Source: Ovoidimarina sediminis
GTDB taxonomy: Bacteria; Pseudomonadota; Alphaproteobacteria; Rhodobacterales; Rhodobacteraceae
Length of the DNA stretch: 64,000 nucleotides
Direction of reading: 5' to 3'
Assembly (NCBI RefSeq): GCF_032586175.1
Contig: NZ_JAWHTE010000001.1
Span: forward strand, 186,001-250,000
Part shown: positions 32,547-41,134 of the stretch, in pieces
How positions within the stretch are numbered: position 1 is the first letter of the stretch
How the letters are laid out: each line of letters opens with the position of its first letter
Translations under genes and position numbers: made by a program
Notes under the pieces: generated by a model
Told to the model about the DNA's origin: nothing
Seen by the model: the letters and a program-made list of their open reading frames with translations, nothing else
Database searches by the model: none

Positions 32547-33785
32547 ATGGAGGACACTCCCGCAGACAACCGGCGCGCCTATCGCAACATCGCCGTCCTG
32601 GTGGCGGCACAGGCGATTCTGGGCAGCCAGATCACCATGAGTTTCGTTGCGGGCGGGCTTGTGGGACAGATCCTGACACCGAACCCCTGCCTCGCCACGC
32701 TGCCGATCACGATGATCGTGCTTGGCTCGATGTCGACCGCGCCGTGGCTGTCGCGGGTGATGCAGCGCTGGGGGCGGCGGGCGGGGTTTCTCGCAGGCGC
32801 AAGCGGCGGGCTTCTGGGCAGCCTCGTTGCGGTGACAGCGATCGGGATGGAGAGTTTCGGGCTGTTCCTGCTGGGCAGCTATCTGACCGGCATCTACATG
32901 TCGGCGCAGGGCTTTTACCGCTTCGCGGCCACCGACACGGCCTCGGCTGACCTGAAGCCCAAGGCGATCAGTTATGTTCTGGCGGGCGGGCTGGTGGCGG
33001 CGATCCTTGGCCCGCAGCTGGTGTCCACCCTGACGGCCGGACAGGCCGCGGCGACGGCGGAGCGGTTCATGCCGGTCTATTACGCCGCGATGACGATCAA
33101 CTTCCTCGGTATGGGGCTGTTCTTCCTGCTGGATATCCCGAGGGTGCCGCCGCCAGCGCCCGGTTCGGATACGGGCCGGTCGGTCAGGGCGCTGATCACC
33201 ACGCCCGCGATCGCGGTGGCAGTGATCTGCGGGGCGGTGAGCTATGCGCTGATGAACCTCGTGATGACCTCGACCCCGCTTGCCGTGGTTGGCTGTGGCT
33301 ATGCTGTGGCGGATGCGGCCAACGTGGTGAGCGCCCATGTGCTGGCGATGTTCCTGCCGTCCTTCTTCACCGGGCACCTGATCGCGCGGTTCGGAGCGCG
33401 GACGATCGTGGCGACGGGGCTGGTGATCCTGGCAGGATCCGGGCTGGTCGCCTTGCAGGGCGTGGAACTCGGCCATTTCTTCGGCGCGCTGATCCTGCTG
33501 GGCTTCGGCTGGAATTTCGGCTTCATCGGGGCGACGGCGTTGCTGACCGAACTGCATTCGCCCCAGGAACGGGGCCGGGTTCAGGGGATGAACGACATGA
33601 TCGTCTTCGGCAGCGTGAGCTTCGCCTCGCTGATGTCGGGGGGCCTGCTGAACTGTACCGGAAGCACCACGCCCGCGGGCTGGGCGGCGGTGAACATGGC
33701 GATGATCCCGTTCCTGGTGCTGGCCGGCGCGGCGCTGATCTGGCTGAGCCTCAGGCCGCAGGCGCCGGAGCGGCGCCCGGGCTGA
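32547..33785 (+). CDS. Major facilitator superfamily transporter
   Basis: Twelve-helix inner-membrane transporter of 412 residues. An MFS loop 2-3 type motif is visible as RVMQRWGRRAGFLAGASGG (about 69-87). The second half opens around ALITTPAIAVAVICGAVSYALM and repeats the helix pattern, with RFGARTIVATGLVIL as the second loop. The start is ATG at 32547. Its stop is 3 bp before the convergent metallopeptidase gene. The N-terminus (MEDTPADNRRAYRN) is cytoplasmic. No substrate-specific feature was recognised. It is divergent from cobK with 173 bp between starts. Confidence 0.88.
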   Translation: MEDTPADNRRAYRNIAVLVAAQAILGSQITMSFVAGGLVGQILTPNPCLATLPITMIVLGSMSTAPWLSRVMQRWGRRAGFLAGASGGLLGSLVAVTAIGMESFGLFLLGSYLTGIYMSAQGFYRFAATDTASADLKPKAISYVLAGGLVAAILGPQLVSTLTAGQAAATAERFMPVYYAAMTINFLGMGLFFLLDIPRVPPPAPGSDTGRSVRALITTPAIAVAVICGAVSYALMNLVMTSTPLAVVGCGYAVADAANVVSAHVLAMFLPSFFTGHLIARFGARTIVATGLVILAGSGLVALQGVELGHFFGALILLGFGWNFGFIGATALLTELHSPQERGRVQGMNDMIVFGSVSFASLMSGGLLNCTGSTTPAGWAAVNMAMIPFLVLAGAALIWLSLRPQAPERRPG

Positions 33786-33788
33786 GCC

Positions 33789-34655
33789 CTAGAGGCGATC
33801 GGTGCCGAAGGTGTCACACTGCCGGATGTCGCCGCTTTCGAACCCGGTAAGGAACCAGCGTACGCGCTGTTCGCTGGTGCCATGGGTGAAGGTGTGGGGG
33901 CGCGGCACCTGGCCTGCGTTGCGTTGCAGCGTATCGTCGCCGATCTGGCGGGCGGCGTTGATCGCCTCTTCGATATCGCCGCGTTCGAGCGAGCCGAAGC
34001 GGGCCTGCGCCTCGCGCGCCCAGACGCCGGAGAGGCAATCGGCCTGAAGCTCGATCCGGACGCTGATGGCGTTCGACTGCGCCTCGCTGGACTGGGCGCG
34101 GATCTGGTTGGCCTGACCGAGAATGCCAAGCTCGTTCTGGACGTGATGGGCGACCTCGTGGGCCACGACATAGGCGGCAGCGAAATCGCCGCGCGCGCCG
34201 AGGCGACGCGACATGGTGGTGAAGAAAGCCGTGTCGAGATAGGCCTTTTCATCGAGCGGGCAGTAGAAGGGCCCCGTCGCGCCCGACGCCCCGCCGCAGG
34301 GCGAGCGGGTGACGCCCTTGAAGAGAACGAGGGTGACGGGATCATAGCTTTCGCCAAGCTGGCGGCTGAAGATATCGGCCCAGATCTCTTCCGTATCGGC
34401 GAGGGTGACGGAGACGAACTGCCCCGCCTCCTGATCGGCCTGGGTGAGTTCGACCTGGCCCGCGGGCACCGCATAAGGATCGCCGCCCGACTGGCCGGTC
34501 AGAAGCGGCGTGACATCGATACCGAGAAACCAGCCGATCAGAAGGATCGCGATGAGCCCGAACCCGCCGATTCCGCCCGTCGCGGCCATGCCGCGGCCAC
34601 CGGCCCGGCGGCGATCTTCGATGTTCCGGCTGCCACGCCGTCCGCGCCATTTCAT
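33789..34655 (-). CDS. Neutral zinc metallopeptidase, YpfJ family
   Basis: Predicted membrane-anchored zinc peptidase of 288 residues. It has an arginine-rich cytoplasmic N-terminus and one membrane helix (IGGFGLIAILLIGWFLGI, about 29-46). The family block SPCGGASGATGPFYCPLD comes next, then the zinc motif HEVAH (166-170) in AYVVAHEVAHHVQNELG. ELQADCLSGVWA supplies the third ligand. The start is ATG at 34655 with GGAGG-type sequence (GTGGAGGCTCTC) upstream. All catalytic residues are present; the physiological substrate of the family is unknown. It is divergent from the YqaA gene. Confidence 0.92.
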   Translation of the reverse strand: MKWRGRRGSRNIEDRRRAGGRGMAATGGIGGFGLIAILLIGWFLGIDVTPLLTGQSGGDPYAVPAGQVELTQADQEAGQFVSVTLADTEEIWADIFSRQLGESYDPVTLVLFKGVTRSPCGGASGATGPFYCPLDEKAYLDTAFFTTMSRRLGARGDFAAAYVVAHEVAHHVQNELGILGQANQIRAQSSEAQSNAISVRIELQADCLSGVWAREAQARFGSLERGDIEEAINAARQIGDDTLQRNAGQVPRPHTFTHGTSEQRVRWFLTGFESGDIRQCDTFGTDRL

Positions 34656-34736
34656 CAGAGAGCCTCCACCCCACACAACATTCCTTGACCTTAACTCATC
34701 TCCGTGACTTTTAGTTCATATAATCGGGCAGATGGC

Positions 34737-35315
34737 ATGATCAGGCGGCTTTACGACTGGACGATTTCGCTTGCGGGCACACGCCACGCAATGTGGGCGC
34801 TTGCGATCGTGGCCTTCGTCGAAAGCTCTGTTTTCCCGATTCCGCCCGACCTTCTGATGATCCCAATGATCCTGGCCCGGCCGCGCATGGCGTTTCAGAT
34901 CGCAGCCCTCGCGACGGTGTGTTCCGTGCTTGGCGGGCTGGCCGGGTACTGGATCGGGGCGCAGGCCTTCGACCAGATCGGGCGGCCCGTGCTCGAATCG
35001 CTTGGGAAGGGCGATGCGATGGCCGAGTTCAACCAGAGGTTCAACGATTTCGGCTTCTGGCCGGTATTGATCGCAGGCGTGACACCATTTCCCTATAAAG
35101 TGGTCACGATCATGTCGGGGTGGACGGGATTGCCGCTGGGCACTTTCATCGTAACCTCGATCATTGCCCGTGGGCTGAGGTTCTTCGTTGTAGCCGCACT
35201 TCTCTGGAAGTTCGGGGAACCGATCCGAGAGTTCATCGAGAAGCGGCTGGGCCTTATGTTCATCCTGTTCATCCTGCTTCTTTTGGCCGGGTTCTATGTT
35301 GTGAGGTTCCTGTGA
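34737..35315 (+). CDS. YqaA family (DedA-like) membrane protein
   Basis: Integral membrane protein of 192 residues in the SNARE-associated/DedA superfamily, whose members move phospholipids or act in envelope homeostasis. It has AIVAFVESSVFPIPPDLLMIPMIL, the family region with the acidic residue before the proline pair, and TVCSVLGGLAGYWIGAQAFD. PFPYKVVTIMSGWTG, the second conserved block, and a C-terminal helix follow. The start is taken at ATG 34737 as the first ATG before the conserved segment; an in-frame start at 34704 is possible. Its stop overlaps the GTG start of dsbB. Confidence 0.9.
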   Translation: MIRRLYDWTISLAGTRHAMWALAIVAFVESSVFPIPPDLLMIPMILARPRMAFQIAALATVCSVLGGLAGYWIGAQAFDQIGRPVLESLGKGDAMAEFNQRFNDFGFWPVLIAGVTPFPYKVVTIMSGWTGLPLGTFIVTSIIARGLRFFVVAALLWKFGEPIREFIEKRLGLMFILFILLLLAGFYVVRFL

Positions 35316-35776
35316 CGCGCCGATCGCTGATTCTAATGGCTGCCGGGGGATCGCTTGCGCTGTTGCTGGGCGCGTGGGCGTTCCAGCACATCGGCGGGCT
35401 TGCGCCCTGCAAACTGTGTATCTGGCAGCGCTGGCCGCATGGGGCGGCGGTTCTGATCGGCGGCGCGGGGCTTTTCGTGGGCGGCGCGGTGCTTCCCCTG
35501 CTGGGCGCGCTTGCGGCGGCGGCGACAGCGGGGGTTGGCGTCTATCACACCGGCGTGGAGCGCGAGTGGTGGGAAGGCCCCACAAGCTGCAGCTCGGGCT
35601 CGATCGAGGGGCTGACGCCCGAACAGCTGATGGACCAGATCATGGGCGCCCCGCTTGTGCAGTGCGACCAGGTGGCCTGGGAGATGCTTGGATTGTCCAT
35701 GGCATCGTGGAATGCCGTTCTGTCTGTGGCCTTCGTCACGCTTTGGCTGGCTGCAGCCGTCAAATCCCGCGCCTGA
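35312..35776 (+). CDS. dsbB: Disulfide bond formation protein B
   Basis: Inner-membrane quinone reductase that reoxidises DsbA. The 154-residue protein has four hydrophobic helices, the first cysteine pair C33-x2-C36 in APCKLCIWQRWPH, and the second periplasmic pair C93 and C118 (TSCSSG, VQCDQ). This cysteine layout and the WQR motif are diagnostic of the DsbB/DsbI family. The start is GTG at 35312, overlapping the YqaA stop (GTGA). No dsbA is next to it. The spacing suggests co-expression with YqaA. Confidence 0.94.
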   Translation: MTRRSLILMAAGGSLALLLGAWAFQHIGGLAPCKLCIWQRWPHGAAVLIGGAGLFVGGAVLPLLGALAAAATAGVGVYHTGVEREWWEGPTSCSSGSIEGLTPEQLMDQIMGAPLVQCDQVAWEMLGLSMASWNAVLSVAFVTLWLAAAVKSRA

Positions 35777-35834
35777 CGCCCGATTTCCGCCACGATTCCC
35801 GCCTAGCCATTTTCCGTATCGGATATGGTTATCG

Positions 35835-36695
35835 GTGAAGCCTGTGACAGATCGTGACGAGACGCCCCCCGACCCGTCGGCGACGGAGCATGAAACCCCT
35901 GCGGAACCCGTGCGCAAGCGCACGGCGGAAGACGATGCGCTGTCGCAATCGCTGATCCAGCAATTGATGGCCGCGGAGGCGGAGCGCGCCGAAACCGAAG
36001 CGGAAGAGGCCGAAGCGGCACGGATCGCCGAAGAGGCCCGGCTGGCCGAGGAGGCGCGGATCGCCGAGGAGGAGGCGCGCCAGGCCGAGGCGGCCCGGAG
36101 CGAGAGGGCGGCGCGCCTGGAAGAAGAAGCGCGGCTTGAGGAAGAGGCGCGGCTTGAGGCGGAGGCGCGGGAGGCCGCGCTGGCGGCCGAAGCCGAAGAG
36201 GACATGCCCGATCGCGAAAGCTGTGGGGCCGCGCTGATGGATGCGCTTGATCTCGAGGCGCCGGAAGTGTCGGAGGGCCATGCCCCCGAGGACGCCGTTC
36301 CGGCCGATGCGGCCCCGGCGGCGGCGGTTCTGCCGCGTCGGGAGTTCGCAAAGAAGGAAACGCCCGCCCAGCCGCGAAACTGGGACATGCCTGCCGATCA
36401 CGAAATGAGCCGCAAAAGCCGCCGCGTCTGGCAGGTGGCGATCTATGGCGGGCTGATCGCCGCACCGGCAGCGCTTTTCGCGCTGAGCCCGTTCGGACCG
36501 CGCGACACGGTCGGGCACCATGTTTCGGTCATGGGATGCCAGTTCGCCGCGCTCTTCGACATGGAAAACGCCGAGGAAGGCATGCCCGGCTATCACGCGA
36601 GCCTCGACGAGGATGGCGACGGCGTGGCCTGCGAAGAGAAGAAAGGCACCAGGATTTCAATGGGTGGTGGCGGGTCCCGCTTCGTCAAGCCGTAG
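35835..36695 (+). CDS. Membrane protein with Glu/Ala-rich coiled coil and excalibur calcium-binding domain
   Basis: Unusual 286-residue protein. Residues about 45-125 are an almost uninterrupted Glu/Ala/Arg coiled coil (EEARLAEEARIAEEEARQ repeats). A proline/alanine linker follows, then a single membrane helix at about 200-220 (VWQVAIYGGLIAAPAALFAL). The C-terminal end is an excalibur-type domain (VMGCQFAALF then DEDGDGVACEEKK) with the typical cysteine pair and Asp-rich calcium loop, presumably periplasmic. The start is uncertain: GTG at 35835 or 35844; there is no ATG nearby. It stands between dsbB and a GNAT-like gene. Function unknown; the layout suggests a cytoplasmic coil tied to an external calcium-binding tip. 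Confidence 0.75.
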   Translation: MKPVTDRDETPPDPSATEHETPAEPVRKRTAEDDALSQSLIQQLMAAEAERAETEAEEAEAARIAEEARLAEEARIAEEEARQAEAARSERAARLEEEARLEEEARLEAEAREAALAAEAEEDMPDRESCGAALMDALDLEAPEVSEGHAPEDAVPADAAPAAAVLPRREFAKKETPAQPRNWDMPADHEMSRKSRRVWQVAIYGGLIAAPAALFALSPFGPRDTVGHHVSVMGCQFAALFDMENAEEGMPGYHASLDEDGDGVACEEKKGTRISMGGGGSRFVKP

Positions 36696-36750
36696 CCCTG
36701 GGGGGTGCGGATGACGGTATTTTTCGGGGACGGTTTAGGAGTAGAAGGGT

Positions 36751-37254
36751 TTGGAACATCAACCAGATTACGCTGGCAGCGCCCTGCCGCGCATCGCAAC
36801 ACTCGACGAATTCAGGCTCGCCCCCCTCGGCCCCGATTGTGTCCAGGAAGATTTCTATGTGGTGGTTGCTTCGGAGGCCGTGCTTGTCGGCGTCTTCGAG
36901 GATGACTGGCCGCTTGGCCTGACGCTTCGGAAGAATCGCGGAGACCTTGAGCGCCATGACCGGGAGTTCCGGGAGGGGACCGCGTTTTCATGGGTGATCC
37001 GCAACGAGAGCGGCCGGTATCTTGGCTGCGCCTATGTCTATCCCGACAGGTATGGCGACGAGATCGGCCGGATCTTTACCTGGATGCGGGCACGGGCGGA
37101 TCGTGAAGAGCTTCTTGACCGGTTCAACCGGGTTTTCGAAGCGTGGCTTTTGCCGCAAATGCCGGATGCCCGCGACATGCGCTGGCGGTCGAATTACGAC
37201 GCCGACCTTGACGCGTGGCGCGACGAGGGTTCGCCCGGGATCAGTGCAGCGTGA
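36751..37254 (+). CDS. GNAT-like protein, putative N-acetyltransferase
   Basis: A 167-residue protein with a GNAT-like beta-alpha pattern: AFSWVIRNESGRYLGCAYVYPDRYGDEIGRIFTWMRA resembles beta strands 3-5 of the fold. The acetyl-CoA pyrophosphate loop (Q/RxxGxG/A) is not evident, so catalytic activity is doubtful. The only suitable start is TTG at 36751, preceded by GGAGTAGAAGGG. Its end overlaps the convergent usg gene by 14 bp. It could equally be a conserved protein of unknown function; the coding character is good throughout. Confidence 0.6.
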   Translation: MEHQPDYAGSALPRIATLDEFRLAPLGPDCVQEDFYVVVASEAVLVGVFEDDWPLGLTLRKNRGDLERHDREFREGTAFSWVIRNESGRYLGCAYVYPDRYGDEIGRIFTWMRARADREELLDRFNRVFEAWLLPQMPDARDMRWRSNYDADLDAWRDEGSPGISAA

Positions 37255-37510
37255 ACTCTCCGCTGACATGACGCCACTCGCCAGGGGAGATCATCTTCCG
37301 GTGGGTGAAGCGGACGGAATGCAGCGGGCCTTCGATCTCGTCCTGCCAGTATTCGATGAAGCGGAAGAGCTTCGGATGATCGGGGGCGAGATCGTATTCC
37401 TGCCAGATGAAGGTGTTGAGCACGTTCTGGAAGTCGGGCATGCGGTAAAAGAACTCTGCGGTCGTCAGCCCGTAGCCCGACAGCATCAACTCGGTCTCGG
37501 ATCTTTCCAT
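37241..37510 (-). CDS. usg: Usg family protein
   Basis: Small conserved alphaproteobacterial protein of 89 residues, named from a gene next to tryptophan biosynthesis genes; its function is not established. The sequence has the family hallmark LMLSGYGLTTAEFFYRMPDF followed by a tryptophan-rich stretch (FIWQEYDLAPDHPKLFRFIEYWQDEIEG) that covers nearly the whole protein. The start is ATG at 37510, where the family begins. It is divergent from gyrA, with 192 bp between starts, and no trp gene is present in this window. Confidence 0.88.
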   Translation of the reverse strand: MERSETELMLSGYGLTTAEFFYRMPDFQNVLNTFIWQEYDLAPDHPKLFRFIEYWQDEIEGPLHSVRFTHRKMISPGEWRHVSGEFTLH

Positions 37511-37702
37511 GCTAGGCCTCTTCGTTGATTCTTTCTGGAATTGAGCCAACAGAATTGTGGCTTTTCAACGAAAACAAGCTGTTAGCAGTCTCATACCCCG
37601 GCTGCTGAGGCCTTTCGCCCGCGCGTGTTGCACCCCATATCCACTGTCTGATAGACTACGAACAACAAGATATAGCAGGCCCGCGCAAGGACGCACTTTC
37701 AC

Positions 37703-40429
37703 GTGAGCGACACGCCAGAACCCCCTGAAACAGGGGAAGAAACTCCCGAGCGCCCGGTCTGGGGCGGCCCCTCGATTTCGATCGAAGACGAGATGCGCAC
37801 CGCGTATCTCGATTACGCCATGTCGGTCATCGTCAGCCGGGCGATCCCCGACTTGCGCGATGGCCTAAAACCTGTGCACCGGCGCATCCTTTACGGGATG
37901 AACGTGCAGGGCAACAGCCACGACAAATCCTATCAGAAATCGGCGCGGCCGGTGGGATTCGTGATGGCGAACTACCACCCGCACGGGGATGCCGCGATCT
38001 ATGACGCGCTGGTGCGGATGGCGCAGGATTTCTCGATGTCGGTGCCGCTGATCGACGGTCAGGGCAATTTCGGATCGATGGACGGCGACCCGCCGGCGGC
38101 ACAGCGATATACGGAATCGCGACTGGAGAAGGTGGCGCAGTCGCTTCTGTCGGATATTGACAAGGACACGGTCGACTTTCAGGACAATTACGACGGCAAG
38201 GACACCGAACCCACGGTGCTGCCCGCACGTTTCCCGAACATGCTGGTCAACGGCGCCGAAGGGATCGCGGTGGGGATGGCAACGCGGATTCCGCCGCACA
38301 ACCTTGGCGAGGTGATCGACGGGACGCTGGCGCTGATCGAGAACCCGGATCTGTCGTCGGAAGCGCTGATGGAGCACATCCCTGCCCCGGATTTCCCGAC
38401 GGGCGGGCAGATCCTTGGCCGGTCGGGGGCTCGGAAGGCCTATCTGGAAGGCCGGGGCAGCGTGATCATCCGGGCGAAGACCCGGGTCGAGGAGATCCGC
38501 AAGGACCGGTTCGCGATCGTCATCGACGAGATCCCCTATCAGGTGAACAAGGCCTCGATGATCGAGAAGATCGCGGACCTTGTGCGCGAGAAGAAGCTTG
38601 AAGGCATCGCCAACGTCCAGGACGAGAGCGACCGGGTGGGCGTGCGCGTGGTGATCGAGCTGAAGCGGGATGCGACGCCGGACGTGGTGCTGAACCAGCT
38701 GTGGCGGTTCACGCCGATGCAGGTTTCGTTCGGCTGCAACATGCTGGCGCTGAACGGCGGGCGGCCCGAGCAGCTTACCTTGCGCGATTTCCTGACCCAT
38801 TTCATCGCGTTCCGCGAAGAGGTGGTGGCGCGGCGGACGGCCTACCTGCTGCGCAAAGCGCGCGAGCGGAGCCACATCCTGTGCGGTCTGGCCGTGGCCG
38901 TTTCGAACGTGGACGAGGTGGTGGCGACGATCCGCGCCTCGGCCGATGCCGCGGAAGCCCGCGCGAAGCTGATGGAGCGGCGCTGGCCCGCGCAGGACAT
39001 CGCCGATTACATCAAGCTGATCGACGACCCGACGCACACGATGAACGAGGACGGGACGTATAACCTGTCGGAGACGCAGGCGCGTGCGATCCTCGAGCTT
39101 CGGTTGCAGCGGCTGACGCAGATCGGCGTCAAGGAAGTGACCGACGAGTTGGAAGAGCTGGCCGCGAATATCAAGGAATACCTCGATATCCTGCGGTCGC
39201 GGGAGCGGATTCTGGCGATCATCTCGGACGAGCTGCGTTCGGTGAGGGAAGAATTCGCCGTGCCGCGGCGGACGGAAATCGCCGAATGGTCCGGCGATAT
39301 GGAAGACGAAGACCTGATCGAGCGCGAAGACATGGTCGTGACGGTCACGCAGTCGGGCTATATCAAGCGGACGCCCCTGAACGAGTTCCGGTCGCAGCGG
39401 CGCGGCGGCAAGGGCCTGTCGGGGATGGCGACGAAGGAAGAGGATGTGGTGACCACCCTCTTCGTCGCAAACACCCACACGCAGCTTCTGTTCTTCACGA
39501 CGGAAGGCATGGTTTACAAGCTGAAGACCTGGCGCCTGCCGCAGGGCGGGCGCACGTCGAAAGGCAAGGCGATCGTCAATATCCTGCCCATTCCCACGGG
39601 CGTGTCGGTGGCCGCCATCATGCCGGTCGACGTGCCGGAGGAGGATTGGGAGAACCTGCAGATCTTCTTCGCGACCTCGGACGGCGATGTGCGTCGGAAC
39701 GCGCTGAGCGATTTCACCAACGTGAAGTCGAACGGGAAGATCGCGATGAAGCTTCCCGAGGGCACGAGCCTCGTGAATGCGCGGATCTGCACCGAAGACG
39801 ACGACGTGATGCTGGTGACGGCCGGTGGCCGGGCGATCCGCTTCCCGACGACCGAGGTGCGGGTGTTCAAGGGCCGCGATTCGACCGGCGTGCGGGGCAT
39901 CCGGCTGGCCGGTGGCGACCGGGTGGTTTCGATGTCGATCATCCGGCATTTCGAGGCGACGCCGGCGGAGCGGGCCGCGTACCTGAAGATGCGGCGCGCG
40001 ATGGCGGGCCTGACAGACGAGGCCGAGATCGAGGCGGACGAGGACGAGGAAGCCGTCTCGGACGCGGTCGAGATCGATTACCCGATCATGTCGGCGGCGG
40101 AAGACCTGATCCTCACGATCACCGCGGGCGGGATGGGCAAGCTGTCGTCATCCCATGACTACCCGGTTCGTGGCCGGGGCGGTCAGGGCGTGATGGCGAT
40201 GGACAAGGCGATGCGGGGCGGGCCTCTCGTGGCGTCCTTCCCGGTGGCGGCGGATGACCAGATCATGCTCGCCACCTCCAAGGGCCAGTCGATCCGGGTG
40301 CCGGTGGACGGGATTTCCTTCCGCTCGCGGGCCGCGGGCGGCGTCAAGGTGTTCGACACCGGGGCGGGCGAGGTGGTTGTGTCGGTCGCGTGGATCGCGG
40401 ACCAGGGCGAGGAAGAGGCCGAAGCCTGA
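37703..40429 (+). CDS. gyrA: DNA gyrase subunit A
   Basis: Breakage-reunion subunit of DNA gyrase. The 908-residue protein has the winged-helix/tower core with the catalytic tyrosine Y136 in AAQRYTESRL, and six beta-propeller repeats in the C-terminal half. The GyrA box is recognisable as QRRGGKGLSGM. The quinolone-determining stretch reads HPHGDAAIYD: alanine (residue 97) replaces the serine equivalent to E. coli Ser83, while the Asp87 equivalent (D101) is kept. The start is GTG at 37703. An acidic insert (TDEAEIEADEDEEA) lies near 775. Length is normal for Alphaproteobacteria. Confidence 0.97.
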   Translation: MSDTPEPPETGEETPERPVWGGPSISIEDEMRTAYLDYAMSVIVSRAIPDLRDGLKPVHRRILYGMNVQGNSHDKSYQKSARPVGFVMANYHPHGDAAIYDALVRMAQDFSMSVPLIDGQGNFGSMDGDPPAAQRYTESRLEKVAQSLLSDIDKDTVDFQDNYDGKDTEPTVLPARFPNMLVNGAEGIAVGMATRIPPHNLGEVIDGTLALIENPDLSSEALMEHIPAPDFPTGGQILGRSGARKAYLEGRGSVIIRAKTRVEEIRKDRFAIVIDEIPYQVNKASMIEKIADLVREKKLEGIANVQDESDRVGVRVVIELKRDATPDVVLNQLWRFTPMQVSFGCNMLALNGGRPEQLTLRDFLTHFIAFREEVVARRTAYLLRKARERSHILCGLAVAVSNVDEVVATIRASADAAEARAKLMERRWPAQDIADYIKLIDDPTHTMNEDGTYNLSETQARAILELRLQRLTQIGVKEVTDELEELAANIKEYLDILRSRERILAIISDELRSVREEFAVPRRTEIAEWSGDMEDEDLIEREDMVVTVTQSGYIKRTPLNEFRSQRRGGKGLSGMATKEEDVVTTLFVANTHTQLLFFTTEGMVYKLKTWRLPQGGRTSKGKAIVNILPIPTGVSVAAIMPVDVPEEDWENLQIFFATSDGDVRRNALSDFTNVKSNGKIAMKLPEGTSLVNARICTEDDDVMLVTAGGRAIRFPTTEVRVFKGRDSTGVRGIRLAGGDRVVSMSIIRHFEATPAERAAYLKMRRAMAGLTDEAEIEADEDEEAVSDAVEIDYPIMSAAEDLILTITAGGMGKLSSSHDYPVRGRGGQGVMAMDKAMRGGPLVASFPVAADDQIMLATSKGQSIRVPVDGISFRSRAAGGVKVFDTGAGEVVVSVAWIADQGEEEAEA

Positions 40430-40442
40430 CCTTGCAAATTCG

Positions 40443-40455
40443 CACAGATTCTGTG
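40443..40455. promoter_or_regulatory. Palindrome between gyrA and doxX
   Basis: CACAGATTCTGTG has perfect 6-bp arms around one base, 13 bases after the gyrA stop and 73 before doxX. It might be an operator for doxX; an AT-rich TATTTAAG follows at a distance suiting a promoter -10 region. Confidence 0.35.
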
Positions 40456-40527
40456 TGGATCCGCCGTATTTAAGGCCCCAGGGCACAGCGCTAGGTCGGT
40501 TCCGGCAACGGATTTCGGAGACGACCT

Positions 40528-40932
40528 ATGACCAACTCTCTCAACGACACCGCGCTTCTCGTGGCGCGTATTCTTCTCGGCGCGCTGTTCGTGATGGCCG
40601 GTATCGGCAAGCTTGGCGATGTGGCCGGGTTTGCCGGTTACATGGCCTCGGGCGGCGTGCCGGCCTTCCTGGCCTGGCCGGTGATCGCCTTCGAGATCAT
40701 CGGCGGGCTTGCGCTGATCGTCGGGCTGCAGACCCGCGTCGCGGCGCTCGCGCTTGGGGCGTTTTCGCTTGTGTCGGGGGCGATGTATCACTTCGTGCCC
40801 GCCGACCAGATGCAGATGACGATGTTTCTGAAGAACCTCGCGCTGACCGGGGGGTATGTGGCGATGGCCGTGGCCGGGGCGGGCCGGTTTTCGGTCGACG
40901 CCTGGACGGGCGGGAAGACAGCGGCCGCCTGA
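40528..40932 (+). CDS. DoxX family membrane protein
   Basis: Four-helix inner-membrane protein of 134 residues. The family start is evident (LLVARILLGALFVMAGIGKLGDVAGFAGYM), with further helices at about 49-68 (FLAWPVIAFEIIGGLALIVGL), 73-92 and 104-124. DoxX-like proteins are thought to take part in redox or sulfur-related membrane processes; a defined reaction is not known for this subgroup. The start is ATG at 40528 with CGGAGACGA upstream. A terminator hairpin with a T-run follows 26 bp after the stop, so it is probably monocistronic. Confidence 0.9.
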   Translation: MTNSLNDTALLVARILLGALFVMAGIGKLGDVAGFAGYMASGGVPAFLAWPVIAFEIIGGLALIVGLQTRVAALALGAFSLVSGAMYHFVPADQMQMTMFLKNLALTGGYVAMAVAGAGRFSVDAWTGGKTAAA

Positions 40933-40957
40933 AGTATCCCCTCCCTCGCAAGACTGC

Positions 40958-40989
40958 GGGCCGCTCCGTTCGGGGCGGCCCTTTTCTTT
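40958..40989 (+). terminator. Rho-independent terminator of doxX
   Basis: Stem GGGCCGCTCC / GGGGCGGCCC (10 bp with one G-U pair), loop GTT-C, followed by TTTTCTTT. This is the best canonical terminator in the window. Confidence 0.85.
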
Positions 40990-41134
40990 GCCGGATTGCG
41001 TTACGTTTAACTGTTAACCAAATGATAAGATTACTCTTTCGTTAACGGGTGTCGATCTGGCACAAGGACGGGGACCGGGCCATCTGGGGGCGGCCGGGCC
41101 GCGTAACGAGTAACCTGAGTACCCGGAGTGTCCC

